NCBI GenBank assembly: GCA_963966185.1
Contig: CAWZYM010000048.1
Span: 1 to 64,000 of the forward strand
Reading direction: 5' to 3'
DNA length: 64,000 nucleotides
Source: Rhabditoides inermis
Lineage: Eukaryota > Nematoda > Chromadorea > Rhabditida > Rhabditidae
Position numbers and translations under genes: made by a program. Every line of letters starts with the position of its first letter. Within the stretch, counting starts at the first letter, position 1. Positions 1-11,736 of this stretch are shown piece after piece. Below the pieces are notes generated by a model. The model was not told the origin of the DNA. It worked only from the letters and a program-made list of their open reading frames with translations, and made no database searches.

Positions 1-619
1 TGCGTATGGCGTCGTCGCCCCTGTGAAATGATCAAATACATTCGACACACAAGTAAACAAGGACAAACACACACAAAAACGTTTACCAATACGAAACATG
101 AGTGACGCTGACTATAAGGACCAAACATACCATTATAGCATACTCCTCCGGGCAGTGTCTGACAGGCTTGGGAGCAGCGAGTGAGAAGAAGGAGAAGGAG
201 AAGGAGGGGAAGACGGCATACAGTCTGGAACATGGCTGGTGTGAGCCTCGAGAGGCGCGCCCTATACGGCCGGCGCCCCTTTGTTATACAGTACAATGGG
301 AGGAGGGAGAGGGAAGGGAGAGAGGGAGAGAGATAGAGAGAGATATGAATATAGAGGAATAGAGCGTATTCGTCATGCCACATTCCAGATTGTATTTTTT
401 TTCTACATTGCGTTTGAGTCACGGAAAATAGAGTAATACTAGTACAGATACGGAGCATGCGAAAGGTGTGGAATGGAAATGGAAAATATTGAGTATGAGA
501 AAGTAACAATGAAAGTTGCTAGATTGTTTCCATTCAGATTCAGATTGTTGATACGATATCACATGACATGACGGTTTGGAAAGGAACGAGCGGAGTTTCA
601 CAGTGTAAACAAGGCTCAA
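1..619. other. Upstream gap with no supported gene
   Basis: No open stretch here shows splice signals, family similarity or codon structure. The sequence holds purine-rich runs around 187-210 and 300-345 and an AT-rich area before the first gene. It presumably contains the promoter of the gene starting at 620, but I see no clear TATA box. Confidence 0.5.
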
Positions 620-1161
620 ATGCGACTTTTCACTCTATTCCTCCTAGTTTCATTCGCTGTTTGTGATTGGGAAGAGGGAATCGAGACGTTCAATCCATGC
701 TATCATGATGACAGAGCATGTCTGCCCCTGCAAGATCTACAGGTAGAGAGAGAGGGAGGGAGAGGGAGGGAGAGGGGAGAGAGAGGAGAGAGGAAACATA
801 TTTCAGATCAACTGTTCTTGCATTCTGCAAGGCGAGCTGGTGAACGCAACAGATGACGTGTTCCTATTCCTCTTCAATTATCGATTGCCGCTACATATAT
901 TTGAACAATTGAAGATATCTGACTATTTTAGGTAAGCGTAGCGAACATTCTTCATGCTGACAGTTTCTAACGTTCTTCTAAAATTCGAATGTCATTGTGA
1001 AGGTATAGAGGTGTAAATGATATATTATAGGAGAAAGTTGGACATGCGTCTGCCCCAATCGAACGATTACGAATCGTCGTTGGACCTGCCGAAGACCATC
1101 TATCATTGAGTGTTTCTCTATTCCCCCCTCTCTCTCTATCCTTCTCTCTCTTCCTCTCTCC

Positions 1162-1253
<92 letters not shown>

Positions 1254-2336
1254 TGTTTATCAGCCTGATTCCGACATGTACATACAATGATAGCATGATG
1301 GGTTATCTGGTAGCACACACAATCCTACAGTGAGGTATTGGAGCTCCTTGGCTGGAACAGTGCGGCGCGAGTCCTGACTGTTCATGGTAGATGGGCGTGA
1401 ACATCGCGAAGTGACCAGTTCCGGATGCGAGGCGTGGTAGAAGATCTTGAAAGACTGCCGCCGCCGATGGTAGGGCTCTCAGAGGGTGAGAGTGAGTTCA
1501 CGCACCCCACCGGATGGTAGTGGAATTCGGCAGAACAATTGCCCGCGAGGGGAATCGAACCAGCGACCGTTCACTTAGCAATTTGTTGCAGGAACATGCG
1601 TATGGAGGAGCAGATGTTGTTGTTTGTCTCTCGCGTCCCCGCTGAGGAGATGATACGACAACTCGCAGACCAAAGCGTATGTTCACTTGTTACACTTTTA
1701 CTGTTTAGTGTTACAAAAAACTGTGAATCGTGTACATCAACTTGGTACATTTTGTTACGTAAAGAAGTCACCTGTCATAAATGGTGACCATGGTCGAAGA
1801 CAGGAGATCTTCGTGTTATAGATAACCAGCGTCGCCTGGGTATTTTAATTAGGAAGAGAATGAGGCACGTACACTGAAACATGCTGAGATGCCTGAGGTT
1901 GTGAGGCGAGACAGCGTGAATGCGTACCTGTGTTGCTCGCAGGTGTTGCGCACCCCGGAGCTGCGCGAGAACGGCAGTCGGTGGTGCAGGGACGGCGACT
2001 GCCACGCACTCATCGACACTGTCACTCTACACAACACGACACAGGGTGCCACATCTCTCTCTTTCTTCATTGAAGTCATACCGCGTTTTGCAGGAATCTA
2101 CGGCTATTCGGTGGACGTGTTGGAAGTGGTGCGGGAGGGAAATCAATCGATCTACGCGGTGTCGTCTGTCTATGCACAGTTCAGTATACCCAAGGTATGC
2201 AATGGAAACCAAGAGTACGAGTGTAGTAGACAAGTGAGCATGTCTAGGTACACAAGATCCTGTGCGATCAGAAGTGCGCTCGATTCTACTGGAATGATGG
2301 GGTGTACTGTAGGCAGACGTGCGAGGCGAGGTAGAA

Positions 2337-2378
<42 letters not shown>

Positions 2379-2535
2379 AACATGTTCCAGTCTCCGCTAC
2401 GACCGTGTGTCCATCGTGGGCGATATCAAACGCTCTTTCCACAACTTCGTCCGGGCAAGCGCAGTGTGGAACCTGCGACAAAAATACGCACAGTTTATAG
2501 ATCAAACGCCTCGATTCACGAAGCTAGGACACTAA
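620..2535 (+). CDS. Signal-peptide protein of unknown function, multi-exon
   Basis: I do not recognise the family. The start is chosen because ATG 620 opens a strong signal peptide (MRLFTLFLLVSFAVC) followed by a Cys-containing segment. Exon 1 ends at 742 before GTAGAG and exon 2 runs about 807-931. Further exons lie near 1030-1110, 1345-1390, 1592-1677 and 1942-2193. The last exon is 2391-2535, ending in TAA. The reading frame through exons 3 and 4 is uncertain. The middle contains several Asn-X-Ser/Thr sites and paired cysteines, fitting a secreted or lumenal protein. An AATAAA lies at 2592-2597, so the gene ends here rather than running into the next one. Introns carry GA, CT and TA microsatellites. 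Confidence 0.6.
1126..1250. repeat. Compound (CT)n-(TA)n microsatellite
   Basis: An intronic polypyrimidine run of mostly CT passes directly into about 22 TA dinucleotides. Similar compound tracts recur elsewhere, for example next to the LTR retrotransposon. Open frames across it in both strands are low-complexity artefacts. Confidence 0.9.
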
Positions 2536-2925
2536 TGCAAACTCCGTTCAATGTTTTAAATTTATTCATAAGATTTGTTCACGAGACTATGAATAAAATT
2601 GCTTAAAAAAAGATTTTTTTCCCGATATTTGTGTTTTGTAGTGCCTAGTGATGAATACATAAACGACGTCATTGTATTTTCGAGCAAGTCGACTCTAGCT
2701 CGTGGATTCTCGTTGTATGCGTCATTATTTCGCAAGAATTGAACCGAGTGATAGAGAGAGTCCGGTCTCTCGCATATCTGACCAGTCGCCTCACCCGATC
2801 GTACTCATGTCCACAAACGTGGAAACTCGTCCCTCCAAGCCGCACCGCGCGCATAATTTCCCGCGTTGTTGTTCCTGTAAATGATTTCGAGGTTTTGCTG
2901 TCCGCATTCAGTGTTCCATCAAGGT

Positions 2926-5111
2926 ATGCGCCGCCGTCACTCTCCATCCGCCGAGCCTCGTCTCAAGACGCCCCGCATACAGGTGCGCGCTTCCAGGGGT
3001 CACCGCTTGCATGATTGTTTACCTTGTTTGTTCGTAGAACCTTCCGGAGGAGCGCATCGTCCGCAGTGTTCGCATCGAGGGCGCTCCGCTCGAAACGGGA
3101 AGGATGAGGTGGGTGTGGAGTAGTGGGTGCTTGTGGGCAAGTCAGCCGGTGATACAGTGACAAGGCGACTGGCGCAGCGCGGGTCAACCCGCACAGAAGG
3201 CGAGTGTGCGAGAGAGAGAGAGAGAGAGGGGGGGAAGAGAGGGAGAGGAAGGGAGAAGGGAGAGTCCCTGTTTAGTGGCGAGGGGACGGGCGAGTTCGCC
3301 AGCAACACGGTGGCTCTCGGACAGCTCATAGCAGCCGCCGACCGGGACAACAAGTGTGAGTCATCAATCGATCTGCCGTTCTCTCTCCCCGATCGATTTA
3401 TTTTGGTTCGAATAACGTGTATTGCGGTTCCTATGCTATATCGCTGCTTCACAATGAGCTCTTATAAATGCTCTGATGGTCCGGTCAGTTCTTCGGAACC
3501 GTCTCCGAGGTGTTGTCAGGTTTCGAAGGCCGATTTGAAAAGCCAATCGGAAAGGTTTCGATAGCATAGTGTGTGTTGAAAAGACTCCCCAGGGTGTTCT
3601 TTTGAGACGTGTGTGCGCGTAGAGTGTGCGTGGTGGGTGGGGCAGCGTGGAAGGGACTCGGAGTCGCATACGACGAGGCGAAACAACTCTGGATCGTCGC
3701 TGACACTGGCCATGCAAAGGTATTGTTATCCGCGAGCGAGAGACGGGCAAATGAGGTTGTAGGTGCGTGTGTGTGGTGTGGACGGCGTGGAGGTGCCTCG
3801 TCTGACCGTGTCTGGCTTCGTCAACCCCTCCGCTGTCTCCATTCACACTATGGGAACCTCGTTCGCAGTGCTGGGTGGGCGATTCTTTTCTTTTAGATAG
3901 TCAACACTCGTTACTTCAGATAGTTGGCGTTGCCTTGTATTTTTTATTCACCACCCACTTCAAGTACGTACTACTGTACTAGATACTATATATGATGACT
4001 ATTGTTGACCGATTGAGATGACGACTCGATCAAGATCTACCACTACGTTCCCTGTCGATCGCCCATTGGCTATCGGGTGTGTGTGGTGGCAGAGCGCCTC
4101 CGTGGATGCTGCCGTGGTACGTCACACTGTTATTCGAGAAGAAATATGGTATCTGGAAAGCGAGTGGATACGGTGTTGTAGCCCTGGCGACGACGTGCTC
4201 GGGAAACCTGTTCACCATGTATAGGAGTGATGGACACTGGGAGGCGCGCGTGTACAGTGCCCAGCACACTGATCAGGTCACAAGCCAATTATCGATTGAT
4301 TCATAATCTAGAACGTTTAAACGCTCCTTGCCTGAATAGCTGTTTATATGTATTGATCTGTTCAGGTACTGTGTTCGATTCCCTATTCAACGTCACCCGA
4401 AGCGAACCCGTCGTTTGCGCACTCGAGCCAACAGATCATCTTCCTCACAGATCTCGGTGAGAGACATGTACTGATAGGTTTATCGATTGAATCCAGGAAC
4501 GAACGAGATTGTCTACTTTCACTCGAGTGGAGACACTCTGGTTGAGACAAGAAGGCAGAGAAAGGAGATAGGAGGAGGGGATGAGTGAGTTGGGGCAAGA
4601 GAGGGGGAGAGGGGATGCGTTTGCAGGCTGGCGTACGTGTCGGGTGTGTTTGCTGGCTGTGACGGGGCGATGCTAGTAGCAGACGCGGGCACCCGCTCGA
4701 TCTACGTCAGTTCATTCGCTCCATCCTGTCACTACAACGCACATGCTTTCGTGGCATAGTTTTGTATGCCGTACCTTTTTCGAATGTCTTTTCCGATATT
4801 TATATAGATGTGTGTCTGAATAACTTTGAATTAAGGCGTTCGACGCGGCTGGTTTGAAGAAGTGGAAGGTGGTTGTGCCTGCGAGAGAGGGAGGCGCGTT
4901 CCCATACACTGCACAGATTGCAATCACCCCGGAGGGCAGGGTGGCCGTCACCAGGAGGAGGGTGAGTGCGAAGAGAGGGAGGGGGGGGGAGAGAATATCT
5001 TTCCAGGGCATGGGCTGTCAGATGTATGAGCTCTACCTCTCGTCTCGTCCCGACGGAATCGAGCCTGTTCCGATCGAGGAGACTCGGCGCGACATGATTT
5101 CGAATCGTCAG

Positions 5112-5156
<45 letters not shown>

Positions 5157-6997
5157 TTCTCCTCTCGCCTCTCGCTCTCTCACTTGTGCAGTGATGAGTC
5201 ACTTATTCGAGAATCCCTGTTCGCTACAAGTTCCGACCGTTCCAGCCTCACTGCCTGCTGGAGTGTTGGATCCGCCTCCGCCGCCTCCCGTCCTCTCCGA
5301 GCTGTCCGCTGGCGAGCCGATCCGAGCCGATCCGAACCTCGGGGACGATCATCGCATCGTTGATATGTGTGTGGCGGAGAGTGACGAGGAGGAGGAGGAG
5401 GAAGAGGAGGAGGAGGGGGAGGAGGAGGAGGAGGAGGAGGAGGAGAAGGAGAAGGAGAAGGAGGGGGAGGAGGAGGAGGAGGAGGAGGAGGAGGAGGAGG
5501 AGGAGGAGGAGGAGGAGGAGGGGGAGGAGAAGGAGGAGGAGGAGGGGGAGGAGGAGGAGGAGGAGGAGGTGCAGTTCATCTACGAGACGCGGGGAGTGAA
5601 GACGGAGCTGACTGCCGAGGTACGTTCAGATAGGGTGGTTGGAGGAAAGTTTATAACGCAATTTGATTTCTATCATACGTAATAAGAATGAATGATATGA
5701 TTGTTCATGATCATTGTAATTGGTAATAGTTGTTCATTGGAATTGTATTTTAATGCCGATTGAATCATTGTAGGCGCCTGATGCGGACTCTGCGTATGGA
5801 TCGATCGACCGACCCATCATCCTCGATAGTGACTCGGAGGAGGAGGAGAAGGAGCAGGGAGGAGAGGCTGTGGAACAGGAATGCGCAGACCACCATCATT
5901 GTGGAGACCAAGTGAAAGATATCTTCAATAAGTTTTGTGAATACGTCATGTAGGACGACACGATGTTCTTACTGGAGCAGGAGGAGCAGGAGCAGAACAT
6001 GGAGAAGGAGAAGGGAGGGGAGGATAGCGGCAGTGTGGAACAGCAGGTGTCCGATCACAGGGTGGGTGGGTTTTCATTAGCTGCGTTTCTGCTTATTAGT
6101 GTTTTTTAAAAAAGTTGTTTTGTGTTGAGACGAACAAGCAGTCTGCTTTGGAATACATGGAGGAGGAGGGCGTTGTGGAGCAGGCGCAGAAAGGAGGACA
6201 GAGACACGAGGAGCAGGGCTTGGAGCAGCAAAGCGGAGACACCGTAGGCGTTCGAACAAGTCTTGCGAAATACTGTTGTACACTTCATTTGCTGTACAGA
6301 TCGGCAAGATGTTCCGTTTCGTCATCGGGGAGAGGGAGGAAACACAGAAAGAAGATCAAGAGAAGTGGGAAGTGAGAAATGTGGAGGAGGTGAGTGAGTG
6401 TACGGAGGGCTGAAGTGACCCTGATGCCTGGTGTGTGATTGAACTCTTTGATTTGAGGAGAGCTGCAAGCAGATAAAAGAGAGGAGCGAGAGAGAGGTAT
6501 CGAGGGACCAGGAAAAGCCGCGGGAGCAGGTACCTTCCCTTTTCATACCTTTCCCTTTCCATTTCTCTAGCTATCCCCTTCTCTCCTCTTTCTCTTTCTC
6601 CTTCTCTTTCCTTTCCTTCTCTCTCATCGATTTCTCTCATGCCTCTTTTGTTTAGATGTGTGTGAGTGTGACTTCCCTTGCGTACAGCCTCTCCTCGCAT
6701 ATCCACCTCGACGACACGGTACGTCAGTGAAAATTTTGATGGAGTCCTGCCATTACTAATTTACAGGTAATAATCAGATAATGGTTTGTTTGTTCAGGTG
6801 AGGTCGCTGTCTGTGGTGTTTCCTTCGATGGATATCGATCCGGCAGCCCAGGAGGCGGGAGATGCGCTCGCGGAGATGGCTATCGAAGAGGGAGGGGTGA
6901 GGGAGAGAGAGGGAGAGAGAGGGAGAGAGAGGGAGAGGAAAGAGAGACAGAGGAAGACAGAGCAGAGAGATGAAGTTAACAGTTTCAGGGTGTCTGA
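2926..6997 (+). CDS. Propeller-like protein with a long glutamate-rich tail
   Basis: Not recognised as a named family. The likely start is ATG 2926, a basic N-terminus leading through exons 2926-2982 and 3038-3108. Later exons (about 3280-3350, 3620-3715, 3760-3890, 4030-4275, 4365-4455, 4495-4582, 4627-4705, 4834-4965) give short repeating blocks such as LWIVADTGHAK and GAMLVADAGTRSIY. These resemble NHL or other beta-propeller blades. The C-terminal half is different: a Pro-rich stretch, about 61 codons of nearly pure glutamate (5386-5569), then several small acidic Glu/Gln-rich exons to the TGA at 6995-6997. No signal peptide or membrane segment is evident. Splice phases match well around 4455-4705. 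The exon joins near 3350-3520 are unresolved. Confidence 0.6.
5386..5569 (+). repeat. GAG codon-repeat tract encoding poly-glutamate
   Basis: In-frame GAG repeat inside the preceding gene, broken by a few Gly (GGG) and Lys (AAG) codons, about 61 codons. It stays open and is flanked by ordinary coding sequence on both sides. Frames on the other strand read as poly-Ser or poly-Arg and are shadows. Confidence 0.9.
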
Positions 6998-7615
6998 TCG
7001 CTGAAGCCCTCTTTGTAAATATTAATTTGTTGGTCTCTGTTTTGTTTTATGTATATAACCCTATTTTCTGTAACTATTCCTGTTCAGTACTTTGTGAAGT
7101 GTTTTTTGTGAAGTGGATTGTTCACGTATGTTATTTTTCTTGTTACTTCAAGTACATGCGCATATAAAACAATTCTGTAATGAATGCTGTATGCGTTGCA
7201 GCAGTGGCATTTTTTTGTTATGAAATCCTCTGTTGTGCCTCTGGCTAGATGACAGTAGACTCTCAAAACAGTGAGTTCCGCTCGCGCACGCAATCATCTA
7301 CCCACCGGAGCCATCTACCCATCCATCCGTTTTCTCCAACATGGCCACGGCGTCTCGCTTACATGTTCTCGTGTATGTTAATGCCGATGTATTATGTGAG
7401 ACTAGGATCGGCTAATCAATCACTCGCGCACTGACTTCATCTCATTCCAAGTCTGCCTCTCTGTCATCCAAATACATGTTTCTTATCCCTGTCTTAGGCA
7501 AAAATAAGAAAGAATTAGTGAAGGTCGAAATTATTTGATCCAATTTTGATCCGAGTTTTTTGTCACCTTCTTTGTGTTCTCCGAAATCTCATCTGTATTA
7601 TAGGCCGTGCCCCCT
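6998..7615. other. Intergenic gap, no supported gene
   Basis: AT-rich 3' flank of the propeller-like gene. I see no exon with convincing splice sites or family similarity. Confidence 0.5.
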
Positions 7616-7735
7616 GTTCATCGTACGGCAGTTCCCTTTCCGAATATTTCCCAGACACCTTTCGATGGCATTATCGCTGGTCCAAGTTCATTCGGCAGCA
7701 GTGATTTTTTTCGCTTGGCGGTCTCATTGCGCGTT
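7616..7735. repeat. Dispersed repeat segment shared with 19555-19960
   Basis: The segment begins with GTTCATCGTACGGCAG and ends with CGCTTGGCGGTCTC. Both words recur in the same order and orientation at about 19560 and 19934 inside the last cullin-1 intron. It directly abuts the 3' end of the RTE-type element. It could be an older non-autonomous repeat into which that element inserted. Confidence 0.5.
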
Positions 7736-8361
7736 CAAAATCAAATCAAATCATTTATTCGGAATCGTCGTGAATATGGTATTTACTATAGTTTACGGCG
7801 CTGATCCTGCAATCGCCTTGCTCCACTATTCGGGGTCTCCTCGTGCCAGTTGAATCCACTCAGCTCCGATACGTCCTCCTCGTGCCAGAACTTCCTTCAG
7901 GTCGTCTCACCAGAACATGTAGGTTGCTCGAACCCGCCTTGTCTTGTCTCGCGGGTACCATTCCGTTCTTCTCCTCGACCATCTGTCCTCGCTCGCCATC
8001 TTCCTCGCCCACGCCGCCTTTTCTTCCATATAACTTCTCGTACATCCTCCAGTCCTGTCCTCCTCCGCACCCCCGTGTTGCGCACTCGATCCAGCAGCGT
8101 CACTCCTATCATCGCCCTCTCCATTATTCGTTGCACTCGTTGCAGCTTCTCCTTCTGCTCCACTTTCAGACACCATGTTTCGGACGCATACGTCAGACTT
8201 GGCAGGATACACACTTTCCATACATTCCTCTTCATCTTCATATTCACATTCTTTCGCGTTAGAAAAGGCCTGTGCAGGTTGAATGCCGCCCATCCAGATC
8301 CAATTCTTCTTTGTAGCTCCTTATCGTCCTTCTTTACTGTAATCATTGAACCCAGATACTT

Positions 8362-8820
8362 AAAAATAAAAATTAAATTTATTACACCTCAAGGATGCGT
8401 CACACATGAAATGCCTGTGAACAATGACATTAGAGGGAAAGCAGTAGAGTACTAGATGTTATGGTTCTAGAAAACCAGCAATGAGAATCCACGATGACGG
8501 TGTGTTATGGTTCTAGAAAACCAGCAATGAGAATCCACGATGACACCTCAAGGATGCGTCACACATGAAATGCCTGTGAACAATGACAATGGAGGGAAAG
8601 CAGTAGAGTACTAGATGTTATGGTTCTAGAAACCCAGCAATGAGAATCCACGATGACGGTGTGTTTTCCGGCTAGTGGCTGACAACGTGTCAGGGTGGTC
8701 GCCAACCCACCGCGGTAGCGGAACTTCTTTCGGCCCACGGGCGGCATCGAACCCGTGACCTTTCGATTGAGAGCCGCGCACACATCCACTGCGCTACCGC
8801 CGCGCTCCACTGCGCGCCGC
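8362..8820 (-). mobile_element. tRNA-derived SINE inserted in the RTE element
   Basis: Read on the minus strand, the 5' end holds a perfect RNA polymerase III box A (TAGCGCAGTGG, near 8800) and box B (GGTTCGATGCC, near 8750) at tRNA-like spacing, so the head derives from a tRNA. The body runs to about 8362 and ends in an A/T-rich tail. The word ACTT flanks it at 8358-8361 and 8821-8824, a likely target-site duplication. The host reverse transcriptase frame resumes exactly on the far side, which defines both borders. The body contains an internal tandem duplication. Confidence 0.8.
8384..8672. repeat. Tandem duplication inside the SINE body
   Basis: A unit beginning ACACCTCAAGGATGCG occurs at 8384 and again at 8543, a 159-bp period. 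Within the first unit the roughly 50-bp segment containing TTATGGTTCTAGAAAACC is itself doubled. The copies differ by only a few bases, so the duplication is recent. Confidence 0.85.
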
Positions 8821-9616
8821 ACTTGAACTCGTCTACGCGCTCCAGCAGCTCTCCTCTCAGTAATAGATCGGCACGAGGGCCATTCGACATGCAGACGGTC
8901 TTCTTCTTGGAAATGCGAAGTCCAATAGCAGAGCTTTCCCTTTCTATGTCATCGAGCATCTTCTGGGCCGCTTGCTTGCTCCTCGCCACCAGAATCAGAT
9001 CATCTGCGTATCGTAGATGGCTCATCCTTTCTCCATCGATATCCAGTCCACATCTACTCCAATCCACCCGTCGTAGGACATCTTCGAGAATAGCGTTGAA
9101 CAGGGCCGGGCTGAGTACACAGCCCTGTCCTACTCCTCGTTTCACTTCTACTTCGACAGCTTCACTGCCCACTTTGATTTTTGATTTCGCATTGCCGTAG
9201 ATCATCTCAAGCAGTCGTACTAGCTTCGGATTGATTCCCTGTCGATGAAGTGCATTCCAGACAGCGTTGAATTCGACAGAGTCGTATGCCTTTTCATAGT
9301 CCTGAAAAATCAGCACCAGATTGAAACGATAGGCGTATCATTTGTTAATCAGCTCACGGATGGTGTGTATGTGTTCGACTGTAGAGAAAATCCTCCTGAA
9401 TCCCGCCTGCCCCACAGACTGTTCTGCATCCAGCATCTTCTCTATTCGACCAAGCAGAATACAAGTAAACAGCTTGCAGATTGTCGAGAATTTCCTCCAT
9501 GTACCTCCTCCATGTATAAGAAGGAGAAAGGGCTCTTCTCTCTCTTCTCCAAACGCCCAACCACTGCCCCTTCCGCCACGCTCATCTGTTTAAAGTGTTT
9601 ACATGCTTTAGTTTAA

Positions 9617-10205
9617 TGTGATGTGATTCAGTTTCCATGGTGGTACTCACTCCACTCGTGTGGGTGAGGGGTGAGGTTTGGTCTACCACTCTCCACTCCT
9701 CCCAGTGAGGCTGTTGTGGTGCACCAGATATGGAATATGCATGTCCAGCTCGCCATGGACTCGCGCGTCCTCGACGGAGATGTGGCGCGTCCCTCGCGTC
9801 ATGTCTCGTATCAATGTCATCGTTTTCCCGTGGTGAAGGGTATTGGAGATGAGCAATGGACTACGTGGCATGTGACATTATAGTTCCTTCTTTGGTTGCC
9901 GAGGAGGGGATGAGCAAGAAATGTCCCTCACACCATATAAATCTAATCCATAGTTGTGTTGTCTTTTTGTTTGCATGAGATGACAACTTTTCAGTAGTGG
10001 TGCATGTCTTGCCTTGTCCACATGATTATTGAACGGGGGATAGTTGCATACTGTGAGTGTAGTGTAGTGGGCGTTGTTTATGCTCCGCTCATCTAGAGAC
10101 GTCACCACCCGATTCCTGTTCTGGGTTGCGACAGGGCCAGAATAGATGAATTTGTACTGTGCTGTGAAAACAGATGAGTATCAAACGCGCTCCCGATCCG
10201 ACAGC
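9617..10205. other. Intergenic gap upstream of a secreted-protein gene
   Basis: No coding exon is supported. The region lies between the decayed retrotransposon and the TATA box at 10206, and presumably contains the upstream control region of the gene at 10246. Confidence 0.5.
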
Positions 10206-10213
10206 TATATAAG
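10206..10213 (+). promoter_or_regulatory. TATA box of the secreted-protein gene
   Basis: TATATAAG lies 40 bp upstream of the ATG at 10246, the distance expected for a short 5' leader without trans-splicing. Confidence 0.6.
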
Positions 10214-10245
10214 GGGCGAAGGTTCGAGACGCGGCAGTGGCTCGA

Positions 10246-10329
10246 CATGACTACCCTCTCGCTCATTTTTGTTGCCGGTAGGCGATCAGCAGACCTTTCA
10301 TCCGTGTCTGTGAATGCTTGTGAGATTAG

Positions 10330-10367
<38 letters not shown>

Positions 10368-10898
10368 CAGCTGATTTTATATCCGATAATATCATCGAGG
10401 CGTTTAAATTCAATTCGATCATCAGTTTGATCAGTAGAAAGATCAGTATGTCGAAGTGTCAGTTCGGTCTACCCTATTCATCTGTAACGTAGTTTCAGCT
10501 CTCGTGCCCGTTGTTCTCTCGCAGATGTCCTATCGCAGAGGGTCGAAAATCAAGGTAAACACGGAGGCTGTGTGGTATTGAATGGATAGAGAGGTGACTA
10601 ATTTGTGGACAATTTGGTTTGGTATGTTGACGCAATCCGAGAAAAGAGGTATGTGTCCACATGTTACTAACTACACAAACATTCCAGTAGGAGAGTAGAA
10701 GATCAAACTCGGCGGTGGGGTTTCAGTAACAGAAGAGAGTGGAAGAGAATTCGAGATCATACTCAATACGTGCAGGGTACGATAGCTGAAGAGTTCGGCA
10801 ACTACCAGTACATTCCGAATGGTGGAGCGAGTGAGATGCCTTCGAATCAGGCAGACGGGGGAGAGAGGTGAGAGAAACGGGGAGAGACGGAGAAGACA

Positions 10899-10931
<33 letters not shown>

Positions 10932-11252
10932 GGGGGGAGTGATACAGTCAATGCAATAGGAATATAGCAGGTCGTACTATGCGCGGGGGCGAATGCTGAA
11001 CGCGCGTCGATTGGACAGCCAGGACGAGGATGAACAGTCATACAGGAGACTCCAGATGAGGAGGTGGGGAGAGAGGGAGAGAGGAAGAGAGGGAGAGAGG
11101 GAGAGAGAGGGGGGAGGGAGGGAGAGGGAGAGGGGGAGAGGGAGTGAAAGAGATCTTTTCAGACGTCGCCCAGCTTCGATTTCCGAGGATGCTATTCCGT
11201 TGGTGGGAGTGCAGAGTGATACTGACAAAGAGAGAACCACGCAACGACCGAA

Positions 11253-11307
<55 letters not shown>

Positions 11308-11492
11308 GAGGGGGGGAGAGAGAGAGAGAGAGAGATTTTTTTCAGAAGCTGGGCTACTGTCGCCGTTTCGCCGACCTCTATGAGAAGCAGTGTCAGGATA
11401 TCTGGACAGACCGTTCAGAGGCAATGAAGGTCGCCCTCTTCCGCTTCTGTCCTGCGTATGAGAACCGATGCGTACGCATCCTTGATAATTGA
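10246..11492 (+). CDS. Small secreted protein with a C-terminal four-cysteine motif
   Basis: Exon 1 (10246-10276) joins in phase to an exon ending at 10553. Together they give a signal peptide reading MTTLSLIFVAALVPVVLSQ. Later exons are 10779-10868, 10971-11062, about 11162-11252 and 11346-11492. Their phases (0, 2, 2, 0) all match. The middle is basic and rich in Arg, Ser and Tyr. The last exon carries GYCRRFADLYEKQCQ and FRFCPAYENRCV, a C-x10-C plus C-x6-C pattern typical of small disulphide-bonded secreted nematode proteins. Introns hold long GA runs. No named family is recognised and the function is unknown. Confidence 0.75.
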
Positions 11493-11736
11493 CTATACGG
11501 TAGCTATCCGGTTCACTGTAGTGTACTCTCAATTCCCGTTGTTTCTAGTGGCTAGATCGTTCACAGTTGCGTACCTCCACCAGTGTTCAATTCGGTCGGT
11601 CAATATGCCCGGTCTTGTCCCATGTATGTACATACGATTGCATAAAGTGTATTTATTAGTGTATGGTACATAGAAATAAGTCGCTCGTATGGAGATCGAG
11701 TCTGGATGTGGACGGTAGGGGTGTAGATGGGGGCAT

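Larger units (their letters stand above)
7736..9560 (-). mobile_element. Truncated RTE-type non-LTR retrotransposon, reverse transcriptase remnant
   Basis: Minus-strand reading shows reverse-transcriptase blocks in order: an upstream finger region near 9345-9480, DYEKAYDSVE near 9290, GVGQGCVLSPALFN near 9120 and the catalytic RYADDLILVA near 9000. The post-RT region lies at 7897-8361. The 5' part with the endonuclease is missing beyond about 9560. There is an in-frame stop near 9345, and a SINE splits the coding sequence at 8362-8820, so this copy is dead. The 3' end near 7740-7770 carries GATTT repeats, like the simple-repeat tails of RTE elements. The class assignment rests on motif style; CR1-like is the alternative. 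Confidence 0.8.

Noticed and set aside
967..1333. Open frames of Arg-Glu, Leu-Ser and Ile-Tyr repeats on both strands
   Set aside because: Produced by the CT/GA and TA microsatellite; no codon structure or splice logic of their own. The same applies to similar frames at 2319-2383, 4800-5200, 10847-11532, 38526-38834 and 45229-45504.
1495..1590. tRNA-like box B (GGTTCGATTCC on the minus strand)
   Set aside because: No matching box A or foldable tRNA. At most a decayed SINE in the first gene's intron.
8384..8672. Direct repeats suggesting a CRISPR-like array
   Set aside because: Only two unequal copies of a 159-bp unit without spacers, inside a eukaryotic SINE.
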